From Lentzea indica (GTDB taxonomy: Bacteria; Actinomycetota; Actinomycetes; Mycobacteriales; Pseudonocardiaceae), in contig NZ_VSRL01000004.1 in assembly GCF_012184385.1 (NCBI RefSeq), positions 40,736 through 104,735 on the forward strand: DNA of 64,000 nt. Reading direction: 5' to 3'. How positions within the stretch are numbered: the first letter of the stretch is position 1; each line of letters begins with the position of its first letter. The notes under the pieces were generated by a model that ran no database searches, was not told where the DNA came from, and saw only the letters and a program-made list of their open reading frames with translations. A program made the position numbers and the translations under genes. Positions 46,827-55,996 of this stretch are shown piece by piece.

Positions 46827-47689
46827 GTGGACGAACTTCGCGCGTTGCTGGCCAAGCACGCCCGGCCCGACCTGACCACGCCCATCGAGGACGTCCTGGT
46901 CTCCAAGACCACCGTCGGCGGCCCGTCCGCGCCGTCGATGACCGGCACGATCCTCGCGTTCGTCGCCCAAGGCCGCAAACGCATCGCGTTGGGCGATCGC
47001 GTCTACGACTACCGGGCCGGCCAGTACCTGGTGGCCTCGATCGACATGCCGATCACCGGCAACTACGTCGGCATCAGCCCGTCCGAACCCGCGCTCGGCA
47101 TCGGCCTGGTCCTCCGCCCGCACCAGGTCGCGGAGCTGCTCCTGAGCAACGACCTCCCCAAGGCGAACGGCACCCCGCAAGGCCTGGCCGTCAGCGACGC
47201 CACCCCGGAGCTGATCGACGCCGTCACCAGGCTCGCACGGCTGCTGGAGAACCCGCGCGACGCACGACCACTAGCCCCGTTGATCAAGCAGGAGATCCTC
47301 TGGCGGGTGATGACCGGCGAGCAGGGCGCCGTCGTCCGCGACCTCGGGTCCAGGACAGCAGCCTCAGCCACATCGCCAAAGCCGTCAGATGGATCCGTGA
47401 GAACTTCGCCGAGTCGTTCAAGGTCGAGAACGTCGCGCGGATCGCGGGCATGAGCGAGTCGGCGTTCTACCGCAACTTCCAGGCCGTCACGGCGATGAGC
47501 CCGATCCAGTTCCAGAAGCAGATCCGCCTGCAGGAGGCCAGGCTGCTGCTGGCGACCACCAGAGACGTGACGAGCGTGAGCCACCGGGTCGGCTACGACA
47601 GCCCGTCGCAGTTCAGCCGCGAGTACCGCCGCCAGTTCGGCGCTCCGCCCAGCCGGGACGTGGCGTTCAGGCCCGAGCCCGTTCTCTGA
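46827..47689 (+). CDS. AraC-family regulator divergent from paaZ, frameshifted
   Basis: About 287 residues after correction. The N-terminal ~190 residues are an AraC_N cupin-like sensor (VLVSKTTVGGPSAPSM, GRKRIALGDRVYDYRAGQYL). The C-terminal double HTH contains FKVENVARIAGMSESAFYRNFQAVT and RDVTSVSHRVGYDSPSQFSREY. One base is missing near 47347; correction yields LQDSSLSHIAKAVRWIREN. The start GTG 46827 follows AGGAG. Position suggests control of paaZ. It ends 23 bases inside the opposing membrane-protein gene. Confidence 0.85.
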
Positions 47690-48845
47690 CGTCCAGGTAC
47701 ACCGCGCGGACCTCCAGCGTCCGCTCGACCTTCTCGATCACGGGAGCGAAGAACTGGCGCCGGTGCTCGGCGTCGCTCATCGAGATCACCGAGAAGTACA
47801 TGCTGCCGAACGCCGCGAACAGCGTCGCGTTGCGCAGCATCGCCGACGGCACACCGGGGATCAGCGACATCTTCGGCGCCGACCCGATCCACTGCTCGGC
47901 GATCGGCGGCGTGACGACGATCAGGCCGAGCACCACGAAGAACGAGAACAGCGCGAGCCCGACCACCGCCGCCTGCACCAGCTGCCTGATCGCGAGCATC
48001 ACCAGCAGGTTGCGCACCTGTCGGCCGTTCAACCGCTTGGGCGGCAACGGTTCGGTGATCTCCACCCCGGCCAGCGGCGTGCCCTTGCAGGCGACGGTGA
48101 GCACCTCCGGCCGCAGGTCCTGCTCGACGCGGCCGATCTCGTCACGCAGGCGGGCGGCCGCGGCCAGCACGGTGATCGCGGCGAACAGCAGCACGACCAG
48201 GCTGACCCGTGGCCAGCGCAGCTCGTTCATCGCCTGCCACAGCTCACCGGTGAAGAACAGGAACAGGGTCACGAACAGCATCGGCGGCAGCGCCCTGCCC
48301 AGCAGGTGCACGCTGTTGCGCAGGTCAGCGATCACGTGCCGGATGGCGGCCTTCAGCAGCGCGCCCAGCCCGTAGGTGGTGGCCAGCATCGTCGCCACGA
48401 ACGCCACCCCGAAGAAGGCGACGAACCACACCGGGATCAGCCACTCGTTCTGCGGATCCAGGGTTCCTGGCGTGGTGACCTCCTCGTCGATGACGAGCTG
48501 CAGCACCGGCACGATCACCGGCATCGCCGCGTACGCGATCAGCAACAACACGGTCGTGCGCGGCGAGAAGCTCGGCAGCCGCCGCACGAACAGCGAGAGC
48601 AGGATCCACGCGGACACCATCACCGCGACGATCACCCCGAGCAGGACCCACTTCGACAACCCGGCGGACCGTTGCAGCACGAGCCACGCGAGGCTGCCGA
48701 CCGCGACGAACGTCAGCGCCGGCAGCATCCGCGGCAGCACGTGTGAGCGAAAGCCATAGCCTTCGATCATGGTCGGCGCACCCTGGCGGACGAACCACCG
48801 TTCGGTGCGCCGTACCAGCATCTCCGGAGCCATGCGGTGGATCAT
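47667..48845 (-). CDS. Polytopic membrane protein of unknown function
   Basis: 392 residues with about seven predicted membrane helices (for example TFVAVGSLAWLVLQ, WVLLGVIVAVMVSAWILLSLFV, LVVLLFAAITVLAAAA, LALFSFFVVLGLIVV). No transporter motif is seen. The start ATG 48843-48845 comes 3 bases after the SDR stop, so the two are translationally linked; ATG 48831 is an alternative. Role unknown. Confidence 0.75.
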   Translation of the reverse strand: MIHRMAPEMLVRRTERWFVRQGAPTMIEGYGFRSHVLPRMLPALTFVAVGSLAWLVLQRSAGLSKWVLLGVIVAVMVSAWILLSLFVRRLPSFSPRTTVLLLIAYAAMPVIVPVLQLVIDEEVTTPGTLDPQNEWLIPVWFVAFFGVAFVATMLATTYGLGALLKAAIRHVIADLRNSVHLLGRALPPMLFVTLFLFFTGELWQAMNELRWPRVSLVVLLFAAITVLAAAARLRDEIGRVEQDLRPEVLTVACKGTPLAGVEITEPLPPKRLNGRQVRNLLVMLAIRQLVQAAVVGLALFSFFVVLGLIVVTPPIAEQWIGSAPKMSLIPGVPSAMLRNATLFAAFGSMYFSVISMSDAEHRRQFFAPVIEKVERTLEVRAVYLDVRERARA

Positions 48846-48848
48846 GCC

Positions 48849-49663
48849 TCAACGGTCGAAGAGCCGCGCCATCACGGTGAAGTAGTGCGTCGGGGCGATG
48901 CGGGCGAGCGCGTCGAACACGTAGGCGTCCGGCCCGACCAGGATCCGCGCCTTGCCCCGTTCGACACCGCGATGGATGATCTCGGCCGCCTTGTCGGGCG
49001 TGGTCAGCGCGATCTTGTCGAAGTCCGCCGCCATCTGAGCCAGCGTCCTGCCCTGGCCGTCGGGGTCGGAGTGGATGCGCGCGTTGCGGATGATGTTGGT
49101 CTTGATGCCGCCGGGGTGGACGGTGACCGCGGAGACACCGGTGCCGCGCAGTTCCTGGCGCAGCGAGTCGGTGAAGCCGCGGACGGCGAACTTCGCGGCG
49201 CAGTAGGCGCTGTTCTTCGGCATTCCGACCAGCCCGTACACGCTGGACGTGTTCACGATGACGCCGTAGTTCTGCTTGACCAGCTGCGGCAGGAACGCCC
49301 GCGTCCCGTTGACCACACCCCAGTAGTTGATGTCGAACAGCCAGGAGTCGTCCTCGGGCACTGAGTTCAGCACGGTCGTGGACGTGGCGACGCCCGCGTT
49401 GTTGAACACCGCTGCGAGCGGCAGGTCCAGCCAGGCCTGCACTTCCTTGGCGAACCGCTGCACGTCGTCCGCGTCCCGCACGTCGAGCACCCGGCTCAGC
49501 ACCGGGCCCTTCAGCGATGCGGCGGTCTCCTCGAGCCCGTTCTCGTCGACGTCGGCGATGATCACCGGTGAGCCGTGCCGGGACAGCCGTCGCGCGAGGC
49601 TGCGGCCGATTCCCGAGGCCGCCCCGGTGATCACCGCGGGACACCTGCGATCTTGCGCACCAT
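48849..49663 (-). CDS. Short-chain dehydrogenase/reductase, frameshifted near the N-terminus
   Basis: About 271 residues after correction. Cofactor motif TGAASGIG; an acidic residue after the second strand (IIADVDENG) favours NAD(H); NNAGVA; catalytic Ser in NTSSVYG and Tyr-Lys in YCAAKFA. The body opens in one frame from about 49634, but the true start ATG 49661-49663 (MVRKIAGVP) is in another; a missing base in CGGG at 49638-49640 explains this. The downstream membrane-protein gene starts 3 bases after the stop. Substrate unknown. Confidence 0.88.
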
Positions 49664-49753
49664 GCGTGTGCTCCCTGTCGTCGTGAGCACCTCACGCTTC
49701 CAGTGATCGCCGGTCGGCACCAGAGTGGATCACCCCTGCGCTACCATCGCCGA

Positions 49754-50203
49754 ATGTCGATGACCAGCTGGTTGGGGCGTCAGGCGTGGCTGGAGAAGGC
49801 CGTGATCGGCACCGATCGCCTCCTGTACCGGCTGACCGGCGGCAAGGTCACCACCGTCTCGTTCAGCAAGCAGACCGGCCTCACGCTGATCACGGTGGGC
49901 GCTCGCAGCGGAGAGCGGCGTGAGAACCAGGTCCAGTACGTGGCCGACGGGGACGGCATGCTGGTCGTCGGCTCGAACTGGGGCAAATCGAACCACCCCG
50001 CGTGGACCGCGAACCTCATCAAGAACCCGGACGCTCAGGCGAACGTCCGCGGCCGGATCAGTGACGTTCGCGCGTCGCTGCTGGAAGGTGCCGAGCGCGA
50101 GGCCGCCTGGCGCAAGCTCGTGGCGGCCTGGCCCTCGTTCCAGGACTACGTCGAGCGGTCAGGCGGCCGCGAGCTGAGGGTCTTTCGCCTCACGCCGCGC
50201 TGA
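49754..50203 (+). CDS. Deazaflavin (F420)-dependent nitroreductase-family protein
   Basis: 149 residues of the DUF385/Ddn family. Marks are LITVGARSGERRENQV, VGSNWGKSNHPAWTANLIKNP and the N-terminal helix WLEKAVIGTDRLLYRLTGG. Relatives are F420H2-dependent quinone reductases acting at the membrane. ATG 49754 is six bases after a -10-like TACCAT, implying a leaderless mRNA. Its tail overlaps the opposing membrane-protein gene by 45 bases. Confidence 0.88.
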   Translation: MSMTSWLGRQAWLEKAVIGTDRLLYRLTGGKVTTVSFSKQTGLTLITVGARSGERRENQVQYVADGDGMLVVGSNWGKSNHPAWTANLIKNPDAQANVRGRISDVRASLLEGAEREAAWRKLVAAWPSFQDYVERSGGRELRVFRLTPR

Positions 50204-50722
50204 CTCCCAGGCGAGCCACACGCAGCCGACGACCATGAGCACGCCGTGTGCGATGCGGACGGCGGGCGGGGTGAAGAACTGCGGCAGGAACAACGCGAAC
50301 CCGGTCGCGAACAGGATCGCCGCGGTCGTGCGGAGTTTGATCGCGACCATCACGGCCGCGACGCCCATGGTCACCAGGCCGAGCGTGAAAGTCGTGACGG
50401 CGACGGGGTTGTAGCGCACGGCCTCGGCGAGCTCGAGGATGTTGGGCTGCCCGGCGATCTCGTGCAGACCGAAGTCCTCGGCGCCGTAGTACGGCAGGGT
50501 GAGCCCGGCACCGACCCAGAACGTGATCGCGGCGGTGCGGTGGATCTCCAGCAGTGCGATCGGCACGAGGATGAAGCCGATCATGGCGAACAGGTGTGAC
50601 CACACCCAGGCCGACGACCCCATCGCGGCGGCGGCACCGGCGGCGGTCGTTTCGTCCTCCCACGGCCGGAACACGGGATACAGCAGGAAGAGCAGGCCTG
50701 CGGCGGCGAGCGGAATTCTCAT
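50159..50722 (-). CDS. Small polytopic membrane protein coupled to tetR
   Basis: 187 residues with about five membrane helices and no diagnostic motif (VWSHLFAMIGFILVPIALLE, VTTFTLGLVTMGVAAVMVAIK, AAILFATGFALFLPQFF). Its ATG overlaps the tetR stop as ATGA, so it belongs to the MFS-tetR transcription unit and is probably controlled by that TetR. Function unknown. Confidence 0.7.
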   Translation of the reverse strand: MRIPLAAAGLLFLLYPVFRPWEDETTAAGAAAAMGSSAWVWSHLFAMIGFILVPIALLEIHRTAAITFWVGAGLTLPYYGAEDFGLHEIAGQPNILELAEAVRYNPVAVTTFTLGLVTMGVAAVMVAIKLRTTAAILFATGFALFLPQFFTPPAVRIAHGVLMVVGCVWLAWESARREAKDPQLAAA

Positions 50723-51282
50723 GATCGTCCCCTGAGATCGTCGAGGTACATCCGGACGAGCTGGTCGTAGGTGTCGTCGAGCCCCTCCGGCAGGCCGAAC
50801 CCGCCACTGGACTCGATCGACGCGAAGCCGTGCACGATCACCCGCAGCCGCCGCGTCGCGTGGATCGCGGCCGAGCCCTCCAGGCCGTACCCGCGCAACG
50901 TCGCGAGCATGACCTCCATGAGCTTCATGCCCGCCGCCTGCTGCAGGTCGTCATGCAACGGGTCCATCGGCATGGCCGCGTAGCGCTTCGGGTGTTCTGT
51001 GACGTACGCGCGGTACGCGTGCATGAGCGCTGCCACGGCCTCGTCGCCCGAGAGGCCCAGCACGGCGTTCGTGAACCGGCTGGTCATCTCCTCCAGCAGC
51101 CGCACGCCGACGTGGCCTCGCAGCTCGCCGAGGCTCGCTACGTGCTTGTACAGCGAGGGCGTGGCGACGCCGGTGCGGGCGGCGACGGCGGCGAGCGTCA
51201 GTCCTTCGACACCCTGCTCGTCGACCAGCTCCAGTGCGGCGTCCACGACCTTCGTGGTGGTGAGACGTGGGCGAACTGTCAT
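50719..51282 (-). CDS. TetR-family regulator
   Basis: 187 residues. HTH: TKVVDAALELVDEQGVEGLTLAAVAARTGVATPSLYKHV; the C-terminal domain carries a TetR_C-like AYRAYVTEHPKRYAAM segment. It lies between an MFS gene and a membrane-protein gene in one unit, and a perfect palindrome lies 10 bases upstream of its start. The operator suggests autoregulation; the ligand is unknown. Confidence 0.9.
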   Translation of the reverse strand: MTVRPRLTTTKVVDAALELVDEQGVEGLTLAAVAARTGVATPSLYKHVASLGELRGHVGVRLLEEMTSRFTNAVLGLSGDEAVAALMHAYRAYVTEHPKRYAAMPMDPLHDDLQQAAGMKLMEVMLATLRGYGLEGSAAIHATRRLRVIVHGFASIESSGGFGLPEGLDDTYDQLVRMYLDDLRGRS

Positions 51283-51291
51283 AGCTCAAAA

Positions 51292-51306
51292 GCTAATGCC
51301 ATTAGC
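51292..51306. promoter_or_regulatory. Palindrome at the MFS-tetR junction
   Basis: GCTAATG, one base, CATTAGC: a perfect 7-bp inverted repeat that includes the stop codon of the MFS gene and lies 10 bases upstream of the tetR start. It is a likely internal TetR operator. Confidence 0.65.
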
Positions 51307-52516
51307 CCCGCACGTCAAGGCCACGCTTGGTCGCGACGGCGTGGCGTGCCAGAGCCGCGACCGCCATGAGGGCGACGAGCCCGCAAACTCCACGCCATCC
51401 CACGTGGGTGTAGGCCCGCACCCCCAACCACGACCCCAGCGCGCCACCGAGGTACGCACACGTCATGTAGGCGGTGTTGAGGCGGCCGCGATGGGTGTCG
51501 CTCAACGCGTACATGCGGATCGAGTTCGCGACCATTCCGCACTGCATCGCGACGTCGAGCACGAGCGTGCCGATCACCAGCGCGACCAGTCCGCCGGCCC
51601 CACCCGCACCCCCGGCCGCCAGCACCGCCGCCGAACCGATCACCGCGAGCACGCTCACCAGGTTCACCGGATCCGGTCCGCGCCGGTCCACGATCCGCCC
51701 CGCGATCGGCGTCGCGACCATCGTGGCGGCGTTGACCAGTGCCAGCAGTCCCACGGCCTGTGCGCCATAGCCGTACCGGGGTCCGGACAGGAGCAACGCG
51801 ACACTCCCCCACACCGCGCTGAAGGCCCCGAAGATCATGGCCTGGTAGAAGCAGGAACGACGCAGCTCGGGTTCATTTCGCAGCAGCCGCAACGGTTCCA
51901 GCAACAGGCTCGGGTAGGACTGCCGGGTGTGCGGTTCCGTCGCGGGCAGGGCCCGCCACAACGCCACCGCCATCACGAACGCCAGTCCCGCCGCGGCCAG
52001 GTACGGCGCCCGCCAGTCCAGCCGCTCGCCGAGCGCCCCGCCGAACGTCCTGGCGAGCAGCATCCCGCCGATCGACCCGGCGAGCATCGTCCCGCTGGCG
52101 GCACCCCTGCGGTCCGGCGCGACCATCCCGGCCACCATCGGCCCGATGATCGGCGCGATCACCGTGGTCACGCCTGCCGCGACCCCAGCGGCGAACAGCG
52201 GCCCGAACGACGGCGCGAGCCCCGCTGTCGCCAGCCCCAGCCCGGTGACCGCGAACAACGTGGCGATCAGCGGCCGGTACGGCACCCGGTCCCCCAGCGG
52301 CACCAGCAGGAAGATCCCGCACGCGTACCCGATCTGGGCGGCGGTGACCACGAGCGCCGCCCGGTCCACGCGGATTTTCAGCCCTTCCGCGACCAGCGGC
52401 GTGATCGCCTGCGGGAAGTAGACGTTGCCGACCGCCACACCGCACGCGACCGCCGGCAGAGCGAGCATCCCCCGAGTCATGGCCGCGACGCTGTCGGTTA
52501 CCACCACCTGGCGCAA
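51302..52516 (-). CDS. MFS drug/metabolite exporter
   Basis: 404 residues with 12 predicted helices, DHA1-like. The A motif is LVPLGDRVPYRPLI and the C-motif-like region is AGVTTVIAPIIGPMVAG. Coupling to a TetR with its own operator is typical of inducible efflux. It is divergent from a secreted-protein gene across a 137-bp gap where I see no clear operator. Substrate unknown. Confidence 0.88.
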   Translation of the reverse strand: MRQVVVTDSVAAMTRGMLALPAVACGVAVGNVYFPQAITPLVAEGLKIRVDRAALVVTAAQIGYACGIFLLVPLGDRVPYRPLIATLFAVTGLGLATAGLAPSFGPLFAAGVAAGVTTVIAPIIGPMVAGMVAPDRRGAASGTMLAGSIGGMLLARTFGGALGERLDWRAPYLAAAGLAFVMAVALWRALPATEPHTRQSYPSLLLEPLRLLRNEPELRRSCFYQAMIFGAFSAVWGSVALLLSGPRYGYGAQAVGLLALVNAATMVATPIAGRIVDRRGPDPVNLVSVLAVIGSAAVLAAGGAGGAGGLVALVIGTLVLDVAMQCGMVANSIRMYALSDTHRGRLNTAYMTCAYLGGALGSWLGVRAYTHVGWRGVCGLVALMAVAALARHAVATKRGLDVRG

Positions 52517-52653
52517 TCCAATTTCCCTATCGGATGCAGGCCGTTCGACTCATTGGCGGCAGCACCGGTGGCCAGTACGGTGATCACCTGCGGCGTCGGG
52601 GCGATCGGCGGGGCGCCGGTCGGAGCCGGGAGTTCATCACCCGGAGGCTGGGC

Positions 52654-53571
52654 ATGCGAGTAGCCAGACGCTGGGCGGCGGTCGCCACCGTCGCCATCGG
52701 CGCAGCGCTGTTGGTACCCGTGACCGCGAACGCGCACGCACCATCAGGCGCGATTTTCACGACGTTGCCGGACGGCAGCGAAGTCAACTTCAACCACTTC
52801 CCGTCCAAACAGGACGTCTACCTCGACGGCGGCCCCGGTCCCGGTGCACCGCAGACGGCCGCCGGTCTCGACGACGGCACGTATGTGTTCCAGGTGACCG
52901 ACCCCAGCGGCAAGGTGCTGCTGTCCACCGATCCGGCGCGCTGCCGCCAGTTCACCGTCGTGAACGGTGTGATCAGCGGTGTCGTGGACACCGACTGCGA
53001 ACACGTGACCGGGTCCGATCTGGACCACAACGCCACCACCGTCCAGCTCTTCCCCTACCTCGACACGCCCAACAACGGTGGCGTCTACAAGGTCTGGGTC
53101 ACCACCGTCGGGGACTTCCTCGCCGGCTGCGCCGAGTTCGGCGTCCAGAACGGACTCAACGTCGTCGACTGCGGCAACACCGGCGGCAACCGGCACGGGT
53201 TCGTGCCGGCGCACAGCAAGACCGACAACTTCAAGGTCGGCGACCGGGTGATCGTCGAGATCGACACCCGCTTCTACCGCTGGGACGGCGCCGGGCCGCT
53301 GGACGGCTACGCCGTGACGTGGACCGACACCAACGGCGCGTCGAACAAGAAGTGGTCCTACTACGCCCCTGAGCTGTGGGTCATGCACGAGGCGCACGTC
53401 GAGGCCGTCGAAGCGGGCGTGCACCAGATCTCGGTGGCGAACCAGCCCGGCTGCACCGTGCTGAGGGTCGACGTGCAGAACCAGCACCTGAACGGACCGG
53501 GCACGGTCCAGGTGCGCGTGTCCAACATCGGACAGGAGAAGACGATTTTCGTCGACGTCCGCTGCGGCTGA
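52654..53571 (+). CDS. Secreted protein of unknown function
   Basis: 305 residues. Signal peptide MRVARRWAAVATVAIGAALLVPVTANA, cleaved near residue 28. The mature part looks beta-rich with several Cys (ARCRQFTVVNG, DTDCEHVTG, GCAEFGVQNGLNVVDCGNT). The region GGVYKVWVTTVGDF is typical of secreted actinomycete proteins annotated only as hypothetical. The start is ATG 52654, six bases after GGAGG. It is followed by the CebR-type boxes that control the next gene, so it is unlikely to be co-transcribed with it. Confidence 0.75.
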   Translation: MRVARRWAAVATVAIGAALLVPVTANAHAPSGAIFTTLPDGSEVNFNHFPSKQDVYLDGGPGPGAPQTAAGLDDGTYVFQVTDPSGKVLLSTDPARCRQFTVVNGVISGVVDTDCEHVTGSDLDHNATTVQLFPYLDTPNNGGVYKVWVTTVGDFLAGCAEFGVQNGLNVVDCGNTGGNRHGFVPAHSKTDNFKVGDRVIVEIDTRFYRWDGAGPLDGYAVTWTDTNGASNKKWSYYAPELWVMHEAHVEAVEAGVHQISVANQPGCTVLRVDVQNQHLNGPGTVQVRVSNIGQEKTIFVDVRCG

Positions 53572-53581
53572 CCTCGATCAA

Positions 53582-53609
53582 TGGGAGCGCTCCCCTGAGA
53601 GCGCTCCCA
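53582..53609. promoter_or_regulatory. Two adjacent CebR/CelR-type boxes upstream of the GH16 gene
   Basis: TGGGAGCGCTCCCC (53582-53595) and TGAGAGCGCTCCCA (53596-53609) each match the 14-bp CebR/CelR operator TGGGAGCGCTCCCA at 13 positions and abut exactly. In Streptomyces and Thermobifida the LacI-family regulators CebR/CelR bind this box and release with cello-oligosaccharides. No cebR gene is in the window. Confidence 0.82.
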
Positions 53610-53712
53610 CGTGACCAAAGAGTGAAAAGGTTTACACATTGACCGAGAGTCACGAGGTGACAACACTTCCGAACCACTGGGCGCACAACTAAATCCCGGA
53701 AAGGTCGGTTCG

Positions 53713-54933
53713 ATGCAGCGACGCATCGGGACGGCCCTCGCTGCCGCCGCTTTGGTGGCCGCGGGGTTCACCGTCGCCACCACCAGCCAAGCTCCCCCTG
53801 CCAACGCGGCGGTGACCTGGGCCGACGAGTTCAACGCCCCTGCCGGCACCGGTGTCGACGGTGGCAAGTGGCAAATGGAAGTCGGTAACAACAACGGCAA
53901 CAACAAAGAGTCTCAGTGGTACCAGGCGGGCACCTCGAACGCGGTGCACGACGGCGCCGGCAATCTCGTGATCACCGCCAAGCGCGAGAACCCCGGCAAC
54001 TACCAGTGCTGGTACGGCCGTTGCGAGTACACGAGCGCCCGCATCAACACCGCCGGCAAGTTCACCCAGACCTACGGCCGGTTCGAAGCGCGCATGAAGA
54101 TGCCGCGCGGCAAGGGCATTTGGCCGGCCTTCTGGATGCTGGGCGCGGACATCAACAGCGGCAACCCGTGGCCGGGTTCCGGCGAGATCGACATCATGGA
54201 GTTCCTGGGACACCAGCAGAACACCGTGTACGGCACGATCCACGGCCCTGGCTACAGCGGCTCAGGCGGCCTGCTGCACCAGTACAACGGCCCGAACTTC
54301 GCCGACGGCTTCCACAACTTCGCCGTCGACTGGCGTCCGGGTGAGATCGTGTGGTCCGTCGACGGCCAGGTCTACGGCCGCAAGACGCCCGCCGACCTCG
54401 GTGGCCGGACGTGGGTGTTCAACAAGCCGTTCTTCATCATCATCAACCTCGCGGTCGGTGGTGAGTGGCCGGGTTACCCGGACGGCAGCACGACGTTCCC
54501 GCAGCAGCTCGTGGTCGACTGGGTCCGCGTCTCCAACGACAGCCCGCCGCCCACCGGTGGCACGGAGATCCGCGGCATCGGCGGCAAGTGCGTCGACGTG
54601 GCAGGGGCGAACACCGCCAACGGCACGCCCATCCAGATCACCGACTGCAACGGCAACAACGCCCAGAAGTGGAGCCGTCCCGGTGACGGCACCATCCGCG
54701 CGCTGGGCAAGTGCATGGACGTCTCGGGCGGTGGCGTCGCGAACGGCACAGCGGTCCAGTTGTGGGACTGCAACGGGTCCGGCGCGCAGCAATGGGCCGT
54801 CAGTGGTGCACAGGACATCGTGAACCCTCAGGCCAACAAGTGCCTGGACGCCACCGGGAACTCCTCGGCCAACGGCACAAGACTCCAGATCTGGGAGTGT
54901 GCGGGCACGGCCAACCAGAAGTGGCAGGTGTGA
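53713..54933 (+). CDS. Secreted GH16 beta-glucanase with C-terminal ricin-type CBM13
   Basis: 406 residues. Signal peptide about 1-32; GH16 jelly-roll (about 35-275) with the catalytic motif GEIDIMEFLG, nucleophile Glu158 and acid/base Glu163 as in laminarinases with the extra Met; then a Pro-rich linker and a ricin-type lectin module (about 282-406) with three QxW-like repeats (AQKWS, AQQWA, NQKWQV). It probably hydrolyses beta-1,3- or mixed-linkage glucans. Two CebR/CelR-type boxes 100-130 bases upstream predict induction by cello- or gluco-oligosaccharides. A terminator follows. Confidence 0.93.
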   Translation: MQRRIGTALAAAALVAAGFTVATTSQAPPANAAVTWADEFNAPAGTGVDGGKWQMEVGNNNGNNKESQWYQAGTSNAVHDGAGNLVITAKRENPGNYQCWYGRCEYTSARINTAGKFTQTYGRFEARMKMPRGKGIWPAFWMLGADINSGNPWPGSGEIDIMEFLGHQQNTVYGTIHGPGYSGSGGLLHQYNGPNFADGFHNFAVDWRPGEIVWSVDGQVYGRKTPADLGGRTWVFNKPFFIIINLAVGGEWPGYPDGSTTFPQQLVVDWVRVSNDSPPPTGGTEIRGIGGKCVDVAGANTANGTPIQITDCNGNNAQKWSRPGDGTIRALGKCMDVSGGGVANGTAVQLWDCNGSGAQQWAVSGAQDIVNPQANKCLDATGNSSANGTRLQIWECAGTANQKWQV

Positions 54934-54978
54934 AGCTTCTCCCGGCCTGGTAGCGCATGATCGGGCCTGGAGAATCAC

Positions 54979-55030
54979 CGCGCTGGACGTTGAACCCCTG
55001 CGGCGGAAGGGTTCACGTCCAGCGCGTTTT
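54979..55030 (+). terminator. Rho-independent terminator after the GH16 gene
   Basis: An 18-bp stem with one bulged T (CGCGCTGGACGT... and its complement), an 11-base loop and a closing TTTT, 46 bases beyond the stop. Confidence 0.88.
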
Positions 55031-55092
55031 CATGCGCCACGCGTCCGTTTGCCTATAGCCTGTTCGTCGTCCTGGTCGACGGAAGGCGGTCC

Positions 55093-55992
55093 ATGCAGGC
55101 GCTGGCACAGGGCACACAGCTGACCGACCTGCTCCTCAACAAATACGGCTTGGCGGTCTTCGCCGCGATCCTCAGCGGGCTGGCTGCGTACATCACCGGC
55201 ACACGTCTGGAAGCCAAGAAGTCCAACAAGACCCTCAAGCAGCTGTCCTGGGACATGGACGTGAACTCACGGCTCGTCTCGATCAAGGACGAGCTCAAGG
55301 AGAAGGTCCAAGTCAACTACGCCGGCGAGCCCGTCAAAAGCCTGACCACCGTGACGTTCCAGGTCGCCAACACCGGCGGCGCCGCGGTGATGAACCAGTT
55401 CTTGCGGTTCGCCTTCCCCGACAAGGCGCGGATGCTCGAAGTCAGCCTGGACCCGCGCCCCGAACCGGAGTTGGACGTGACCGAGGTCACCGAGGACGTG
55501 CCTCCTGGCAACCGCCGCTATCGGATCGGCCAGCTCGAACCAGGCCAGCGCGTGCAGTTCAAGTTCGTCTCCGATGGTGGTGACTGGGCGGCATGGCAGG
55601 GCATCCACCCGAAGAACGACGAGGGCGGCGTCGTCTTCGAACGCCGCGACGTCTCACGAGTGAAGGCCGACAAGGAACACGTCCGGCCATTCCTGATCCA
55701 GGCAGTGCTGCTTGTACTGACCCAGCTCGTGCTGAGCAACGTCGCGTTCTACCAGGACGTCTTCCACCTCGTGCGCATCGCAATCACGCTGGTGCTCGGC
55801 GGCCTGTTGTTGTCGCACTTGATTCCGATCGTGCGACTTGTGGAACGTTTTGTGACCGCCTGGCAGGACATGGGAGGTCAGAACGAGTTCCACGGGAGCC
55901 CCGATGGGCCCGTGATCCAGGCACACAGCATCAACGGCGGTATCTACTTTCAGGAGCGTGACAAGCAAGACGCGAACCACGAAGAGACCTGA
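55093..55992 (+). CDS. Membrane protein with a cytosolic beta-domain and INGGIYF tail
   Basis: 299 residues, unrecognised. An N-terminal hydrophobic segment (about 18-38), a soluble beta-like domain (about 75-195, TVTFQVANTGGAAVMNQFLRF), two further helices (about 205-225 and 232-252) and a polar tail. The tail ends VIQAHSINGGIYFQERD, which resembles the short Gly-rich Q-A-x-x-I-x-G-G-I-x-F motifs seen in actinomycete NLR-like and effector-associated proteins. ATG 55093. It is convergent with the OCD-family gene. Function unknown. Confidence 0.6.
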   Translation: MQALAQGTQLTDLLLNKYGLAVFAAILSGLAAYITGTRLEAKKSNKTLKQLSWDMDVNSRLVSIKDELKEKVQVNYAGEPVKSLTTVTFQVANTGGAAVMNQFLRFAFPDKARMLEVSLDPRPEPELDVTEVTEDVPPGNRRYRIGQLEPGQRVQFKFVSDGGDWAAWQGIHPKNDEGGVVFERRDVSRVKADKEHVRPFLIQAVLLVLTQLVLSNVAFYQDVFHLVRIAITLVLGGLLLSHLIPIVRLVERFVTAWQDMGGQNEFHGSPDGPVIQAHSINGGIYFQERDKQDANHEET

Positions 55993-55996
55993 CCAG

